DNA of 34,367 bases from NCBI RefSeq assembly GCF_004359215.1, contig NC_090620.1, positions 1,071,259 through 1,105,625 of the forward strand. The letters are read 5' to 3'. Below the pieces are notes generated by a model. That model did no database searches. It was not told the DNA's origin and saw nothing but the letters and a program-made list of their open reading frames with translations. Shown in pieces: positions 8,146-18,169 of this stretch (its first letter is position 1; every line of letters begins with the position of its first letter). A program made the translations under genes and the position numbers. This stretch comes from Bremia lactucae (lineage: Eukaryota > Oomycota > Peronosporomycetes > Peronosporales > Peronosporaceae).

Positions 8146-10650
8146 GCGGAATTTGATGGAATTGCAGCGCACACGATTGTCTATTGGTTGTTAGCCGTGG
8201 AGCAATGCGATGTCACGCAGCCATCGAGGATGACAGCCGGATGGTGTCGTATGCCATGTCGCACATGCGCAGTAAGGCCTCAGAGTGGGCTTACTCGGCG
8301 CTTATAGCGGACATTAAGGCGATCCCTTCATGGGCGGGATCTTTAAGACGAAGATTCGCGCCATGTACCAGCCGCCGAACAACAAAGTGTTGCTTCATGC
8401 CAGCTTCTTTAAAGCGCGACAGGCGAAGCGATCTCTGCAAGAGTATCTGCAGGAGATGCGCTCGCTGTCGGCGTCCATTACCGTAGGTCCGATTCCGGAG
8501 CACATAACAGGCCCACGTTTATGAACGGACTACGGCATGTCCTATCGCGATAGGCCCTTTTCAGAAAGGTGCCGTCGACGATCGAAGAGGCAATTTAAAT
8601 TGCCTTTGTTGAGGAGCAATCCCCAACAGTGCCTCGGCGACAGCTTGGTATAAGCCGTCGGCCAAGAGGTCAGATGCCACTACCATGGAGTTGGGCAATG
8701 CAGACGTTGTCCGCTATAAATGCGGCAAGCGCGGCCATATGATGGTTCGCTACTATGCCAGGGTCCCTGCTGGGGCAAAGATGCCCAGCAAAAGGACTCC
8801 CTTCCCAAAGGGCGATGGCAAGAACCAGCGCGCGAGTCGCGTGACTTCTGCTTCGACCACTGAGGGGTCGAGAAATGCAGGAGCGCAGTAGGGGCGGGAT
8901 GCTCTACTGACACGGTCTCTGAAGCTACACCTAAGTTTAGAGTTGTCGAACAAATGGGCAGCATAGTCTCAGACGTCTCGAAATTTTGGACCTCAACCCT
9001 GCTGGTCTATAGCGCTTAAGTACGAGGCTATGACCAGGTGATGACCCTCCTAGTAGATTCGGGTGCATCACAAAATTTTGTAAAACTCGCGGCTCTAAGA
9101 AAGAGACCGGCGGTGTTTAAGTCGCTTTGCCAGGATGTCAAGCGAGAAGAAGCGACGTGTTTGTTTAGCGAACGGCGCGCTCGAAATGTGTGAGGGAGTT
9201 CAATTAGAACTCGCCTTAGTGACTTCTCTTGTAAAGAGAAGGTCACAGTGCTAGGTATGGACAGTCATTTATGACCTCGTCCTAGGCATGCCATGGTTGG
9301 CAAAACACCAACCATGGATAGACTGGCGTACACGAACAGTTGCTAACTCCACGCAGGACATCGAAGAGAATGTGCTCCTGCGAGAGGCATAAGCAACTGA
9401 TGTTGTGACGAACACACAGTTGTGGGTGCGTTGACGGGATGTCAATCGTCACCAATACCTACCTAGCTCATGGAGACTGGGGTAGTGAAAAGGGCAATGA
9501 CAAGTATTCATGTGTCCCATAGTGCTGCACAGAGCCGAGAGCCTGTGGCAGTAGACGGCGAGCTGATAGGAAGTCAAGCGTCGCATGACGGCACAGTGGT
9601 GTGGTAGTAAGGGGAGCGTTAGCCAGGAGAGCAACGGCACCCGCTTCCCATTCTAAGGTCGTGGTTACTCGGAGAGCGAGTACCCGACAGATTAGGACGA
9701 TCAAAGGCACATCTAAACGAGTGACCTTTGGATCAGATCCTATTGAAGAGGACGGGCGTTCGAACGAGGTGTTCGAGGCCGTCAAAGACAAAATTGCGGA
9801 GGCATCCTCAGTTGAGGTGCTCCGACAAGTCTTTAAATCTGCCGAGAAGATAGTAAATCTCCCGGAGATGTTGTGGGATCTGTTCCTTGCCGAATTAAAA
9901 GGAAGGGAAGATCCACGAAATAGTCACACCAGTTCCAAAAGATAACTTGGTGGACTGTTGCTCGTCGTCCATAATGGACGAGAGCGTCCGAGAAACGGAC
10001 AAAAGAAAATGATGCGCTTCTCAAGGCTGGGATGCCTTGAAAGACAGTCCGTTTTTTGAGGTTCTGTGGAAATATCGCGATGTGTTCCCAGAAGAAGTGC
10101 CGAGCCGCCTACCAGCAGATAGGGACATCGGGCACGAAATTGACCTCGAACCTGGCACCAAGTATTGTGTGACCAGGCAATGGCCGTTGCCAAAAGAACC
10201 AGTCGGTTATATCGATGATATTTCGACAAGCGAGCCAAGGCGGGACATGTGCGTTATAGTAATCCGCCTCACTGCAGCTCGATCTTTTGTGTGCGTAAAG
10301 CCACAGGTGGATGGCGTGTGGTTCATGCGTGAACACGGCGACCATACCGGCGCAAACGCCAATCCCGCGGAAAGATGTTTTGTTGAACTCCATGGGAAAG
10401 TCAATTATCGTTTCCGCGTTGGATATAAAGGATGGCAACTATCAGGTACTCATGAATGAGTCCGATGTAGCCAAAACTGCAGTAAGCACCCCAAGCGGTA
10501 TGCTTTGGGAGCGGCTTGTGATGCCCAAGGCTTGAAAAACGCACCAGCGACATTCAACTGAGTGGTGGCTCACGTGATGCGTCAGCACCGTGCCTACGCG
10601 CCCCATTACTTTGACGATGTATTCGGGCATAGTAGGGCCGAGGACGGGCT
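8146..10650 (+). pseudogene. Ty3/gypsy gag-protease-RT, copy 4 (heavily degenerate)
   Basis: Plus-strand relative of the gag copies at 1-1373, 15471-16573 and 20325-21366. Gag (IVYWLLAVEQCDV at 8180) has multiple frameshifts. The zinc knuckle near 8710 reads VRYKCGKRGHMMVRYY, with the first and last cysteines lost. The protease motif LLVDSGASQNF is at about 9048-9080. 9601-9945 is a linker region without a recognised domain. Reverse transcriptase begins near 10037 (FEVLWKYRDVFPEEVP) and is frame-shifted through the blocks IPAQTPIPRKDV and a decayed YFDDVF near 10607-10625. RNase H and most of integrase are deleted at about 10650. Confidence 0.85.
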
Positions 10651-11290
10651 GACCTAAAGTACTGGCTCACCCTCCCGCCATCCATGAAGACGCACCCCTG
10701 GGTCATGTCAAACGCTACGTAGACCCAAACGAGGTCAAATATTCCCAAGAGATGTTGAAGAGGATAGAGGCGAAAGACTTGCTTCCAACCTTCTCCTTCC
10801 ATGGGAACGTAAAGGACTCGGGGAGCAAGGAACATTACGCGAGTAACGCGGACCCCTCAGCAATATCTTCTCCAGAGGGTCCAAGCGGGTCTTCAGGCGC
10901 TCATAACTCTGGTGATCCTTCCCTCGGACATCATAGAGATCCGAAGTCAGTCGCAAGACTTAACTCTCGAGATCCGCACTACGCCTGCGATTGAACGGAC
11001 GAAGGAAAGGCAGCCGCGAGTAGTTGGGCTAGATCGCCACTCCTAACGGGCGCCGCCTGCACTGTTCGATGCGGGTGGGAATCAACGCTTCCTTGTTGGT
11101 AGGTTGCTTGCCCACCACTCCGTGAGGCAAAAATATCAGATCCTCGTCCAGTGGAGGGGATACCCAATGAGTTTCGACTATTGGAAATCGATCGATATCC
11201 ATGTATTGACGTGCCCGGCTTGGTGTCTGCTTATGAAAAGGAGCACCAGCTGAGGCCTCTTCGCTAGTCTCGAATGGACTAGCAGAAGTA
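10651..11290 (+). pseudogene. Gypsy integrase C-terminus with chromodomain remnant
   Basis: The plus-strand frame at 10665-10994 (HVKRYVDPNEVKYS) has the look of an integrase tail. Near 11090-11260, after frame changes, KYQILVQWRGYP followed by a YEKEHQLRP tail fits the chromodomain consensus (YLVKWKGY...) of chromoviral Ty3/gypsy integrases. It ends before the minus-strand RNase H fragment that starts near 11315. The chromodomain call rests on the VQWRGYP core and is moderate. Confidence 0.6.
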
Positions 11291-11314
11291 ACGTGGTAAG
11301 AAGAAACAGGGGAT

Positions 11315-11566
11315 ATAGTAGTTGATGCTGACGCGACTGATAGCAGACGATGCATTCTGCGCCGTCTGTGTCATATTGTATTAACACACAGCCAGTTGCG
11401 AAACCACTGGCTTCACAGACCACATGAAATGGTCTGTCTTGGTCTGCAATCGCCACGATTAGCGTTCGCATCAAGCTTTGCAGGGTACCTTTCAAGTAAG
11501 GCTGACAATCAGCGTTCTGTGACCACTTTACATTTTCTTGAGTTAATAAGAAACATGTATCATTTC
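11315..11566 (-). pseudogene. Gypsy RNase H fragment
   Basis: Minus-strand frame with SQNADCQPYLKGTLQSLM, VAIADQDRPFHVVCEASGFA and QYDTDGAECIVCYQSRQ. This matches the RNase H of the 5500-6050 copy, with the catalytic aspartate context VCDAS changed to VCEAS. It abuts an LTR at 11567 and a chromodomain fragment of opposite orientation. Confidence 0.8.
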
Positions 11567-12023
11567 TGTAACGGGGTGTATCGTTACATGAAATTAACAC
11601 TTAAAGGTTGTTAATTAATATATTATCTAAAAGGTAGATAATATTTGCAGGATATTACTTTATATAGTAATACTCAGAATTCTTATCCATAAATAGGTAT
11701 AGACCATTATACCTATTTATTCCGCAGACTAATCGGCTGTAGGAGTAATCAAAGAGAGAGTTACAGATAAGATAGAGATAAGATTTCGTTTACATGTTTA
11801 GTATTAGATTATAATTAAGTTAGCATTTACAAAGATAGAACAAGATACACTTAATTATATATTTAATACAGTTTTCGTTTTACCCTCTTAAGCTAGTTAC
11901 CTTAAGAGAAGTCTTCCTCTGCACGTACTAGTGTACCTGAAATAACTTAAGGCACCACTCGCAACTGAAGCAGTGCGAAGTGGACTTGTACTGAAACAGT
12001 ACATGTCGTAATGCCCCGTTACA
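11567..12023 (+). repeat. Gypsy-type LTR (457 bp) inserted in copia RT
   Basis: It begins TGTAACGGGGTG and ends CCCCGTTACA, matching the terminal pattern of the LTRs at 26831 and 27927. Its right flank is copia reverse transcriptase and its left flank is a gypsy RNase H fragment. The two flanks do not share a target duplication, so this is either one end of a rearranged element or a recombined LTR. Confidence 0.7.
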
Positions 12024-13068
12024 TGGTACGCGTAGACGCTCCGCGCGGTACCAGTCTCCATGTAGCGTTATGTTCGTGAGAACATAACTGCTTCCATTGC
12101 TTTTCGCCACTCATCAGACTCGTGGCTGCATATTGCCCCCGCGTACGTCGTTGGCTCGTCCACGGCGTCATCAATGTTTGCCACATACGCCATAACAGCT
12201 TCCGCGATGAGTCCGTCTTCATCGATACGAGCACGCTTTGGAGACGGCCGACCGTCGCTACCGTCCGACTGAAGATGTTCATCATAACTCGACTCGTTTT
12301 GTAGCAGAAGTACCGGCTCACGAACTCGCTGTGATCGTTCCGCTTCTGGGTGAAAAACCAGTCGTTCTTCTTGGTACGCTTGCGGCTGAGAGCGGCATGG
12401 TGCAATCTCACGGCCGATAAGCTCTGGCCTGTTCGGCAATGGCGGTAACATTACAATGCTCTGCTCTTCTTCTGCCTCGTTCATCTCAGCATCCGGAACG
12501 GATTTCTTAATGCCCTGCATCGGCTCATCTGAAATCGGTACTTGTTCCATTCGCGTCGGAACCGTTCTATCGTCAGCGTCCTTGGTCGCGTGTATGACCG
12601 TCGTGTGAGGTTGCGACGAGGGTGACTCATATATTCCTCCCACTTCACGCTCGTCTAGCTCCACCGAGCGCGATACCTTGACCTTTGAAGCATCCAGGTC
12701 ATAAACACGATACCCCTTTGTGCTCTCAGCGTATCGGGGAAACATACACATGAAGCTCTTGGGCTCGAGTTTCGTACGCATCGCGTCGTTGACGTGAGCG
12801 TACCCCTCGGATCCGAACACTCGCAAGTGTTCCATTTGTGGCTTCACCTTGAAACCAACCTCGTACGGCGTCATATCCAAGCACTCTGTGTTCTTCGTGG
12901 AACGGTTAATTAAGTACACAGCCGTGCTCACAGATTCCGCTCACCACTCCTTAAATACACCTTTGTAGTGCAGCATGCTGCGTGCCTTCTCCATAATAGT
13001 ACGGTTCTTGCGTTCCGCAACACCGTTCTGCTGTGGGCTGTACGGTACGGTACGCTCGTTACATACCA
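12024..13068 (-). pseudogene. Ty1/copia integrase C-terminus to RT N-terminus fragment
   Basis: Minus strand from 13068. The integrase segment with the catalytic glutamate (PYSPQQNGVAERKNRTI) has an in-frame stop after FKEW near 12943. An open frame of 287 codons follows with MSTAVYLINRS, TPYEVGFKVKPQ and HLRVFGSEGYAHV, then an acidic linker and the copia RT entry (SDEWRKAMEAV, then shifted TWRLVPRGA). It is cut by the LTR at 12023 and by the repeat unit near 13068, at a short shared sequence (TCGTTA). Confidence 0.88.
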
Positions 13069-13261
13069 TGTGCAAGATATTATTCCAAAGTCTCGCTTCT
13101 AGCCTATTTTGTTCTTATAAAAGAACCTTATGAATAAACAGTAGGAAACGTTTCAAACACAGCATGAAATAATCCGAAATGACCTTTATATTTGTATTTC
13201 TATCGTCGAGAGTACGTCTAAATGATGGGATGGCATATTACTTTGCTGCATGAAGCGTGAT

Positions 13262-13501
13262 TTACCAGCCCCAGCCACCGCCCCATCCACCGCCCCAGCG
13301 TCCACCCCATCGGCCCCAACCCGGTCTTCCCCAAGGACCTCCCCAGCCCCAGAACTCCTTTTTGTCAGCATTGGGACTCCTTTCCGCAACAGAAGTCGCT
13401 TCAACTGTTGCAGGTGCACGCAGAGCAGGTTGTTCGTCAGTAGCAGCAACAGCGTTCACGACAGCAATCGTAGTAGCAACGGCAAGAGCAGCGATCTTCA
13501 T
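13262..13501 (-). CDS. Secreted Gly/Trp-rich protein, array copy B
   Basis: 79 codons, intact. The layout is a signal peptide of about 20 residues (MKIAALAVATTIAVVNAVAA, cleavage likely after AVAA), a polar alanine-rich stretch with a SVAERSPNADKKEF block, then a tail of Trp, Gly, Arg and Pro built from WGG/GWGG repeats ending GGWGW. There is no cysteine and no classical RxLR motif. The export signal and low-complexity aromatic tail suggest a cell-wall or apoplastic protein, or an effector-like peptide; function is not known. The start is supported by the same ATG in all copies. The companion gene ends 112 bp upstream on the same strand. The tail is one GGGW repeat (12 bp) shorter than copy E. 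Confidence 0.72.
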   Translation of the reverse strand: MKIAALAVATTIAVVNAVAATDEQPALRAPATVEATSVAERSPNADKKEFWGWGGPWGRPGWGRWGGRWGGGWGGGWGW

Positions 13502-13613
13502 GATTTCGATGGGAGAGAGGTAGCAGGCAAAAGGTGTTGATTTCCTTCACGAAGCAAATTGCGTTATGATCATTTTATCTGACGAATACTACAATCTCCG
13601 CCTATGTTGGATT

Positions 13614-13927
13614 TTAACTCGATAAATCCGGCCACTTTCCTTCATTCATAGCACCATCGTGGATGTCCAAGTTCTTGTAAAACATCAAGTCAAAAATGAC
13701 CAACAAAGAGAAATATTGGATAAATTACAACATACCTCTTCAATTTCGACGTTGTCTATGGTGTCGTGTTGCTCGCATTCTTCCATGAGAGAAACGCATT
13801 TGGAATCGGGGTCGTATCGCTCAATGATCACACGAGTCATCGACCACAATCCTTCACCATGATCACTATGAATAAATCGTAATTGCACAATATTGTTGTT
13901 GTTGCAGTTATTGCGGCAAATAATCAT
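13614..13927 (-). CDS. Companion small intron-containing gene, unit B
   Basis: Exon 1 is 13736-13927 and exon 2 is 13614-13673, joined across a 62-nt intron (donor GAG|GTATGT, acceptor TTTACAAG|AAC) in phase 0. Exon 2 adds 19 codons ending PDLSS and a TAA. The product, about 83 residues from the ATG at 13927, has blocks LRFIHSDHGEGLWS, RVIIERYDPDS and LMEECEQHDT and is acidic near the exon junction. No known domain is recognised. Another coding exon may lie upstream, since an open stretch in a different frame (TEVSILSPDDYLPQ) precedes it. Intact frames in B, C and E argue that it is or was a real gene. It lies upstream of the secreted gene on the same strand in every unit. Confidence 0.55.
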
Positions 13928-14292
13928 CGGGCGAAAGGATGGAGACCTCCGTTAAAAAGAAATCGAGCAATATAATGATCGAGTGCATATCATCAAGGGT
14001 GTATGCGCTTAAGTTTATGGGTTGTATAGAAAGGGACAAAGCCAGTAGAGCTTTTGGATCGAAAGGCACAATGACGATTCCTTATGCGCCAGTAGTAGAC
14101 AACTGTCAAGTCGGGTTGTAAGCATAAGAGTTCGTGCATTCAATTTGGTCGCACAATAAGTTTTATCACTCGGCAACTTCTCGTCATGCTTGACGTAAAA
14201 TGCTAAGGTACACTGTCGCTGCTGTCACGAAAAAAGATTAGACCTTCACAATATAGGACGTTCTTCGGTTTTCATAGCATCAGACGAAGCGT

Positions 14293-14469
14293 ATGAAAAA
14301 ATCAAATTCGATCTTAGACATTAGTCTATTTCTTGTGATTACTTTTGTTGTCTTAGCGTTCACTGCCGTCACCTTCGTCAACACTTTTTCAGTTCGTTAC
14401 ATACCATGTGCACAACAGAAGTCGCTTCAACTGTTGCAGGTGCACGCAGAGCAGGTTGTTCGTCAGTAG
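14293..14469 (+). CDS. Chimeric small ORF with hydrophobic leader at B/C junction
   Basis: 58 codons. The first 38 or so (MKKSNSILDISLFLVITFVV...) match the plus-strand leader ORF at 18170 and look like a signal peptide or membrane anchor. At about 14412 the sequence jumps into the antisense strand of a truncated secreted-gene copy, which supplies the remaining codons (QQKSLQLLQVHAEQ) and the stop. The ORF is a by-product of a deletion between two units. Whether it is expressed cannot be judged. Confidence 0.3.
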   Translation: MKKSNSILDISLFLVITFVVLAFTAVTFVNTFSVRYIPCAQQKSLQLLQVHAEQVVRQ

Positions 14470-14527
14470 CAGCAACAGCGTTCACGACAGCAATCGTAGT
14501 AGCAACGGCAAGAGCAGCGATCTTCAT
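14412..14527 (-). pseudogene. Secreted Gly/Trp-rich protein, array copy C (5' fragment)
   Basis: Only the ATG-proximal 116 bp remain, encoding the signal peptide and the start of the polar region up to about the SVAE block. The whole Gly/Trp tail is deleted, and the sequence is joined to the end of unit B at GTGCA|CAACAG. The promoter side is preserved, so transcription could still start, but no mature domain is encoded. Confidence 0.8.
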
Positions 14528-14639
14528 GATTTCGATGAGAGAGAGGTAGCAGGCAAAAAGCGTTGATTTTCTTCACGAAGCAAATTGCGTTATGATCAAT
14601 GTATCTGACGAATTCTACAATCTCCGCCTATGTTGGATT

Positions 14640-14953
14640 TTAACTCGATAAATCCGGCCACTTTCCTTCATTCATAGCACCATCGTGGATGTCCAAGTTC
14701 TTGTAAAACATCAAGTCAAAAATGACCAACAAAGAGAAATATTGGATAAATTACAACATACCTCTTCAATTTCGACGTTGTCTACGGTGTCGTGTTGCTC
14801 GCATTCTTCCATGAGAGAACCGCATATGGAATCGGGGTCGTATCGCTCAATGATCACACGAGTCATCGACCACAATCCTTCACCATGATCACTATGAAGA
14901 AATCGTAATTGCACAATATTGTTGTTGTTGCAGTTATTGCGGCAAATAAACAT
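14640..14953 (-). CDS. Companion small intron-containing gene, unit C
   Basis: Exon 1 is 14762-14953 and exon 2 is 14640-14699, with the same 62-nt intron (14700-14761) and phase as unit B. The frame is intact. It differs from B at a handful of residues (for example FIHSDH to LHSDH, DSKCVS to DSICGS). It no longer has a complete secreted gene downstream. The upstream side reaches an N gap at 14985. Function unknown. Confidence 0.5.
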
Positions 14954-14984
14954 CGGGCGAAAGGATGGAGACCTCCGTTAAAAA

Positions 14985-15470
14985 NNNNNNNNNNNNNNNN
15001 NNNNNNNNNNNNNNNNNNNNNNNNNNNNNNNNNNNNNNNNNNNNNNNNNNNNNNNNNNNNNNNNNNNNNNNNNNNNNNNNNNNNNNNNNNNNNNNNNNNN
15101 NNNNNNNNNNNNNNNNNNNNNNNNNNNNNNNNNNNNNNNNNNNNNNNNNNNNNNNNNNNNNNNNNNNNNNNNNNNNNNNNNNNNNNNNNNNNNNNNNNNN
15201 NNNNNNNNNNNNNNNNNNNNNNNNNNNNNNNNNNNNNNNNNNNNNNNNNNNNNNNNNNNNNNNNNNNNNNNNNNNNNNNNNNNNNNNNNNNNNNNNNNNN
15301 NNNNNNNNNNNNNNNNNNNNNNNNNNNNNNNNNNNNNNNNNNNNNNNNNNNNNNNNNNNNNNNNNNNNNNNNNNNNNNNNNNNNNNNNNNNNNNNNNNNN
15401 NNNNNNNNNNNNNNNNNNNNNNNNNNNNNNNNNNNNNNNNNNNNNNNNNNNNNNNNNNNNNNNNNNNNNN
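14985..15470. other. Assembly gap (486 N)
   Basis: Ns of estimated size. The left edge is in tandem unit C, the right edge in gypsy gag. The right-edge sequence (GCAGAACTCATGCGTCTCGC) is identical to the right edge of the gap ending at 20324. Confidence 0.97.
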
Positions 15471-16573
15471 GCAGAACTCATGCGTCTCGCACGCTGGTTC
15501 TTGCCATCGCCCTTTGGGAAGGGAGTCCTCTTGCTGGGCATTTTTGCCCCAGCAGGGACCCTGGCATAGCAGCGAGCCATCATATGGCCGCGCTTGCCGC
15601 ATTTAAAACAGACCACGTCTGCATTGCCCAACTCCATAGGAGTGGCATCTGTCCTCTCGGCCGACGGCTTATACCAAGCTGTCGCCGAGGCACTGTTGTA
15701 GGATTGCTCCTCAACTAAGGCAATTTGGATTGCCTCTTCCATCGTCGACGGCACCTTTCTGAAAAGGGCCTGTCGCGATGGGCCATGCCGTAGTCCATTC
15801 ATAAACGTGGGCACCTTAATGTGCTCCGGAATCGGACCTACGGTAATGGACCCGACAGCGAGCGCATCTCTTGCACATACCCCACACACAGATAAATAAT
15901 TTAAACTTAAAATGTTAGTACAGGCAGAGGTTGTAAAGGAGCTCGGGATGAAGCTTGCAGAGATCGCTTCGCCTGTCGCGCTCCAAAGAAGCACGCCCGA
16001 AGCAACACTTCGTTGTTCGGCGGCTGGTACATGGAGCGAGTCTTTTCGTTAAAGATCGCCTATGTGGGGCACGCCTTTCTGTCCGCCATAAGCGCCGAGT
16101 AGGCCCACTCTGAGGCCTTACCGCGCAGATGCGACATGGCGTACGACACCATCCGGCTGTCGTCCTCGATGAGCTGGGCGACACCGCATTGCTCCACGGC
16201 TAAAAGCCAGTGGACAATCGTGTGCGCCGCAGTTCCATCGAACTTGGGCGGGTCCATCCGAATGGGCCTCGGTTGATGCGGCCGGGCAGAGAGCATCTCA
16301 ACAGTCCTGTTGAGAGCCTCGCTCCGAGCCTGCTCATGCCTCAGCTCATCCTGAGTCTAAGTGACGGACTCCGCCGCAGCATGCCTCTCCGCTGTCCGAG
16401 CATCCGAGCACGAATGCCTCAAACTGCTCCAACTGAGCAACATGTTGCTCAGGAGGACTACCCAGGAGCCTGGCCAGGGCTTGTTCACCAAGTCCCTGCG
16501 CCATTAGCCCTGCCACCTCCCGATGATGTTCGGAGAGGTGGGGAAAATGAGCCCAATCAATGTTGAGGCTCAT
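15471..16573 (-). pseudogene. Ty3/gypsy gag, copy 2 (interrupted)
   Basis: Minus-strand Gag from MSLNIDWAHF at 16573 through a capsid region to an intact CCHC zinc knuckle (CFKCGKRGHMMARC) near 15600-15560. A roughly 75-bp foreign insert at about 15880-15954 splits the capsid coding region, and further substitutions and a frameshift lie near 16000-16060. The distal part and protease are in or beyond the gap. The first 390 bp after the gap are nearly identical to copy 3 at 20325. Confidence 0.85.
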
Positions 16574-16629
16574 CCTCACGTACACACGCAGAGATGCGGG
16601 TCGTGGGAAGGATTTCAAGTGCTACCAAG

Positions 16630-17160
16630 TGTAGGCGGGCACGTCGTAATGCGGCCACGCTCTACTTAGCACACACCCTAGCACAGCGAGGAAGCGATTT
16701 AACCTGCTTCTCTTGCGTGCAGTGACGTAGTTGTGGTGGGCGCGCAAGCGACCTCACCCAACGCACTAAGTACTCTGATTAAGTGTCGTCACGGGAGCGG
16801 TAATATGTCTTCTCGTGCGCACTTACCAAGTAGGTAGTAAATTTCAGACTGATTTATATTTAATAGAATTAAATACAAATACCTATTTTTACCAATTAAA
16901 ATGATATCTCTATAGATATCATTTAATATGTATTGCGAGCGTATCTTTATAGATACCTCGCGTAACTGATGACGCTGGGCGTCATCCCTCCTAATGTGAA
17001 TGCACCCATGTGCATCACATACACAAGGGTTGGTCACAAATGTGCACCACACCCGAGTGCTGGGTCTGATTACTTTTATTTAGTAATTGACCATCCCCTT
17101 AAGTACAGCAAGTGTACTTTACGGGACTGTGTAACGTTAGGGCAACTTTAGCTTGTTACA
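16630..17160 (-). repeat. Ty3/gypsy 5' LTR, copy 2
   Basis: 531 bp, TGTAACAAGC at the upper end and ..CCTACA at the lower end, read on the minus strand. The putative primer-binding site TGGTAGCA lies two bases inside. It is inserted at the stop codon of secreted-gene copy D, whose last codons and new stop lie inside this LTR (17148-17160). It contains the conserved stem GATGACGC/GCGTCATC near 16970 and a TGTGNATGCA/TGCATCACA inverted repeat near 16996-17020. Confidence 0.82.
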
Positions 17161-17387
17161 TTCCAGCCCAAGCCACCGCCCCAGCGTCCACCCCATCGAC
17201 CCCAACCCGGTCTTCCCCAAGGACCTCCCCAGCCCCAGAACTCCTTTTTGTCAGCATTGGGACTCCTTTCCGCAACAGAAGTCGCTTTTACTGTTGCAGG
17301 TGCACGCAGAGCAGGTTGTTCGTCAGTAGCAGCAACAGCATTCACGACAGCAATCGTAGTAGCAACGGCAAGAGCAGCGATCTTCAT
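17148..17387 (-). CDS. Secreted Gly/Trp-rich protein, array copy D (LTR-terminated)
   Basis: 79 codons. Signal peptide and polar region match copy B. The Gly/Trp tail is altered: GGG is followed by LGW, and then the codons N-V-T-S and a TAA come from the LTR inserted at the original stop. The natural stop is therefore replaced by one 9-11 bp inside the LTR (TGTAACAAGCTAA), adding four residues. Its 3' UTR and polyadenylation must also come from the LTR. The frame is open, so a product is possible. The junction is shared with copy A. Confidence 0.65.
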   Translation of the reverse strand: MKIAALAVATTIAVVNAVAATDEQPALRAPATVKATSVAERSPNADKKEFWGWGGPWGRPGWGRWGGRWGGGLGWNVTS

Positions 17388-17499
17388 GATTTCGATGGGA
17401 GAGAGGTAGCAGGCAAAAGGTGTTGATTTTCTTCACGAAGCAAATTGCGTTATGATCAATGTATCTGACGAATTCTACAATCTCCGCCTATGTTGGATT

Positions 17500-17806
17500 T
17501 TAACTCGATAAATCTGGCCACTTTCCTTCATTCATAGCACCATCGTGGATGTCCAAGTTCTTGTAAAACATCAAGTCAAAAATGACCAACAAAGAGAAAT
17601 ATTGGATAAATTACAACATACCTCTTCAATTTCGACGTTGTCTACGGTGTCGTGTTGCTCGCATTCTTCCATGAGAGAACCGCATTTGGAATCGGGGTCG
17701 TATCACTCAATGACCACACGAGTAATCGACCACAATCCTTCACCGTGATCACTATGAAGAAATCGTAATTGCACAATATTGTTGTTGTTGCAGTTATTGC
17801 AGAAAT
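17500..17806 (-). pseudogene. Companion small gene, unit D copy (broken)
   Basis: Same two-exon layout as units B, C and E, but CGA is TGA in the VIIERYDP block, the same nonsense change as unit A. The sequence diverges from the other units upstream of about 17806 (AGAAATAAAGTTCG). The splice donor GTATGT is kept. Confidence 0.5.
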
Positions 17807-18169
17807 AAAGTTCGTTCGATAGGATGGCAAGCTCTTATTCCGAAGTCTCGCTTCTAATTATCTTGTTCTTATCATGAAGGTTGTATGCGGTAAAGTTTAT
17901 GGATAGATTGAAATGGTCAAAGCCGTTTATCTTTGTATCTAAAGGCACAATGACGATTCTTTATGCGCTAGTAGTAGACAACTGTCAAGTCGGTTGTAAG
18001 CATAAGAGTTCGTGCATTCAATTTGTTCGCACAATAAGTTTTATCACTCGGAACTTCTCGTCATGGTTGACGTAAAATGCTAAGGTACACTGTCACTGCT
18101 GTCACGAAAAAAGGTTAGACCTTCACAATATAGGACGTTCTTCGGTTTTCATAGCATCCGACGAAGCGT
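17807..18169. repeat. Diverged non-coding part of tandem unit D
   Basis: Corresponds to 13930-14292 of unit B and 19150-19500 of unit E with many changes. No gene is supported; the short ORFs here are not conserved between copies. Confidence 0.5.

Larger units (their letters stand above)
13069..14411. repeat. Tandem repeat unit B (about 1.34 kb)
   Basis: This unit runs from CATACCATGTGC near 13069 to the same sequence near 14400. It holds, from low to high coordinate: the secreted Gly/Trp-rich gene, the companion gene (both minus), about 350 bp with no supported gene, and a plus-strand leader-like ORF. The same order is seen in D and E, and partly in A and C, so this is a tandem array of duplicated units. 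Confidence 0.8.

Noticed and set aside
13262..13501. RxLR-dEER effector call for the Gly/Trp-rich protein
   Set aside because: There is an AER and a RAPA stretch, but no RxLR after the signal peptide; the call would be forced.
13250..13540. Pro-rich plus-strand ORFs conserved over the secreted genes (also at 2762, 17112, 18465)
   Set aside because: They are the antisense of the Gly/Trp-rich gene; Gly/Trp codons read backwards as Pro/Gln. They lack the signal peptide and are conserved only because the sense gene is.
13659..13862. Plus-strand 67-codon ORF repeated in units B, C and D (MDVQVLVKHQ)
   Set aside because: It lies antisense to the companion gene and its intron; the sense strand has a consistent splice model, this strand has none.
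13939..14121. Plus-strand ORF METSVK... in units B and E
   Set aside because: Its length and end differ between copies, and single-base changes shift it. No signal of coding constraint.
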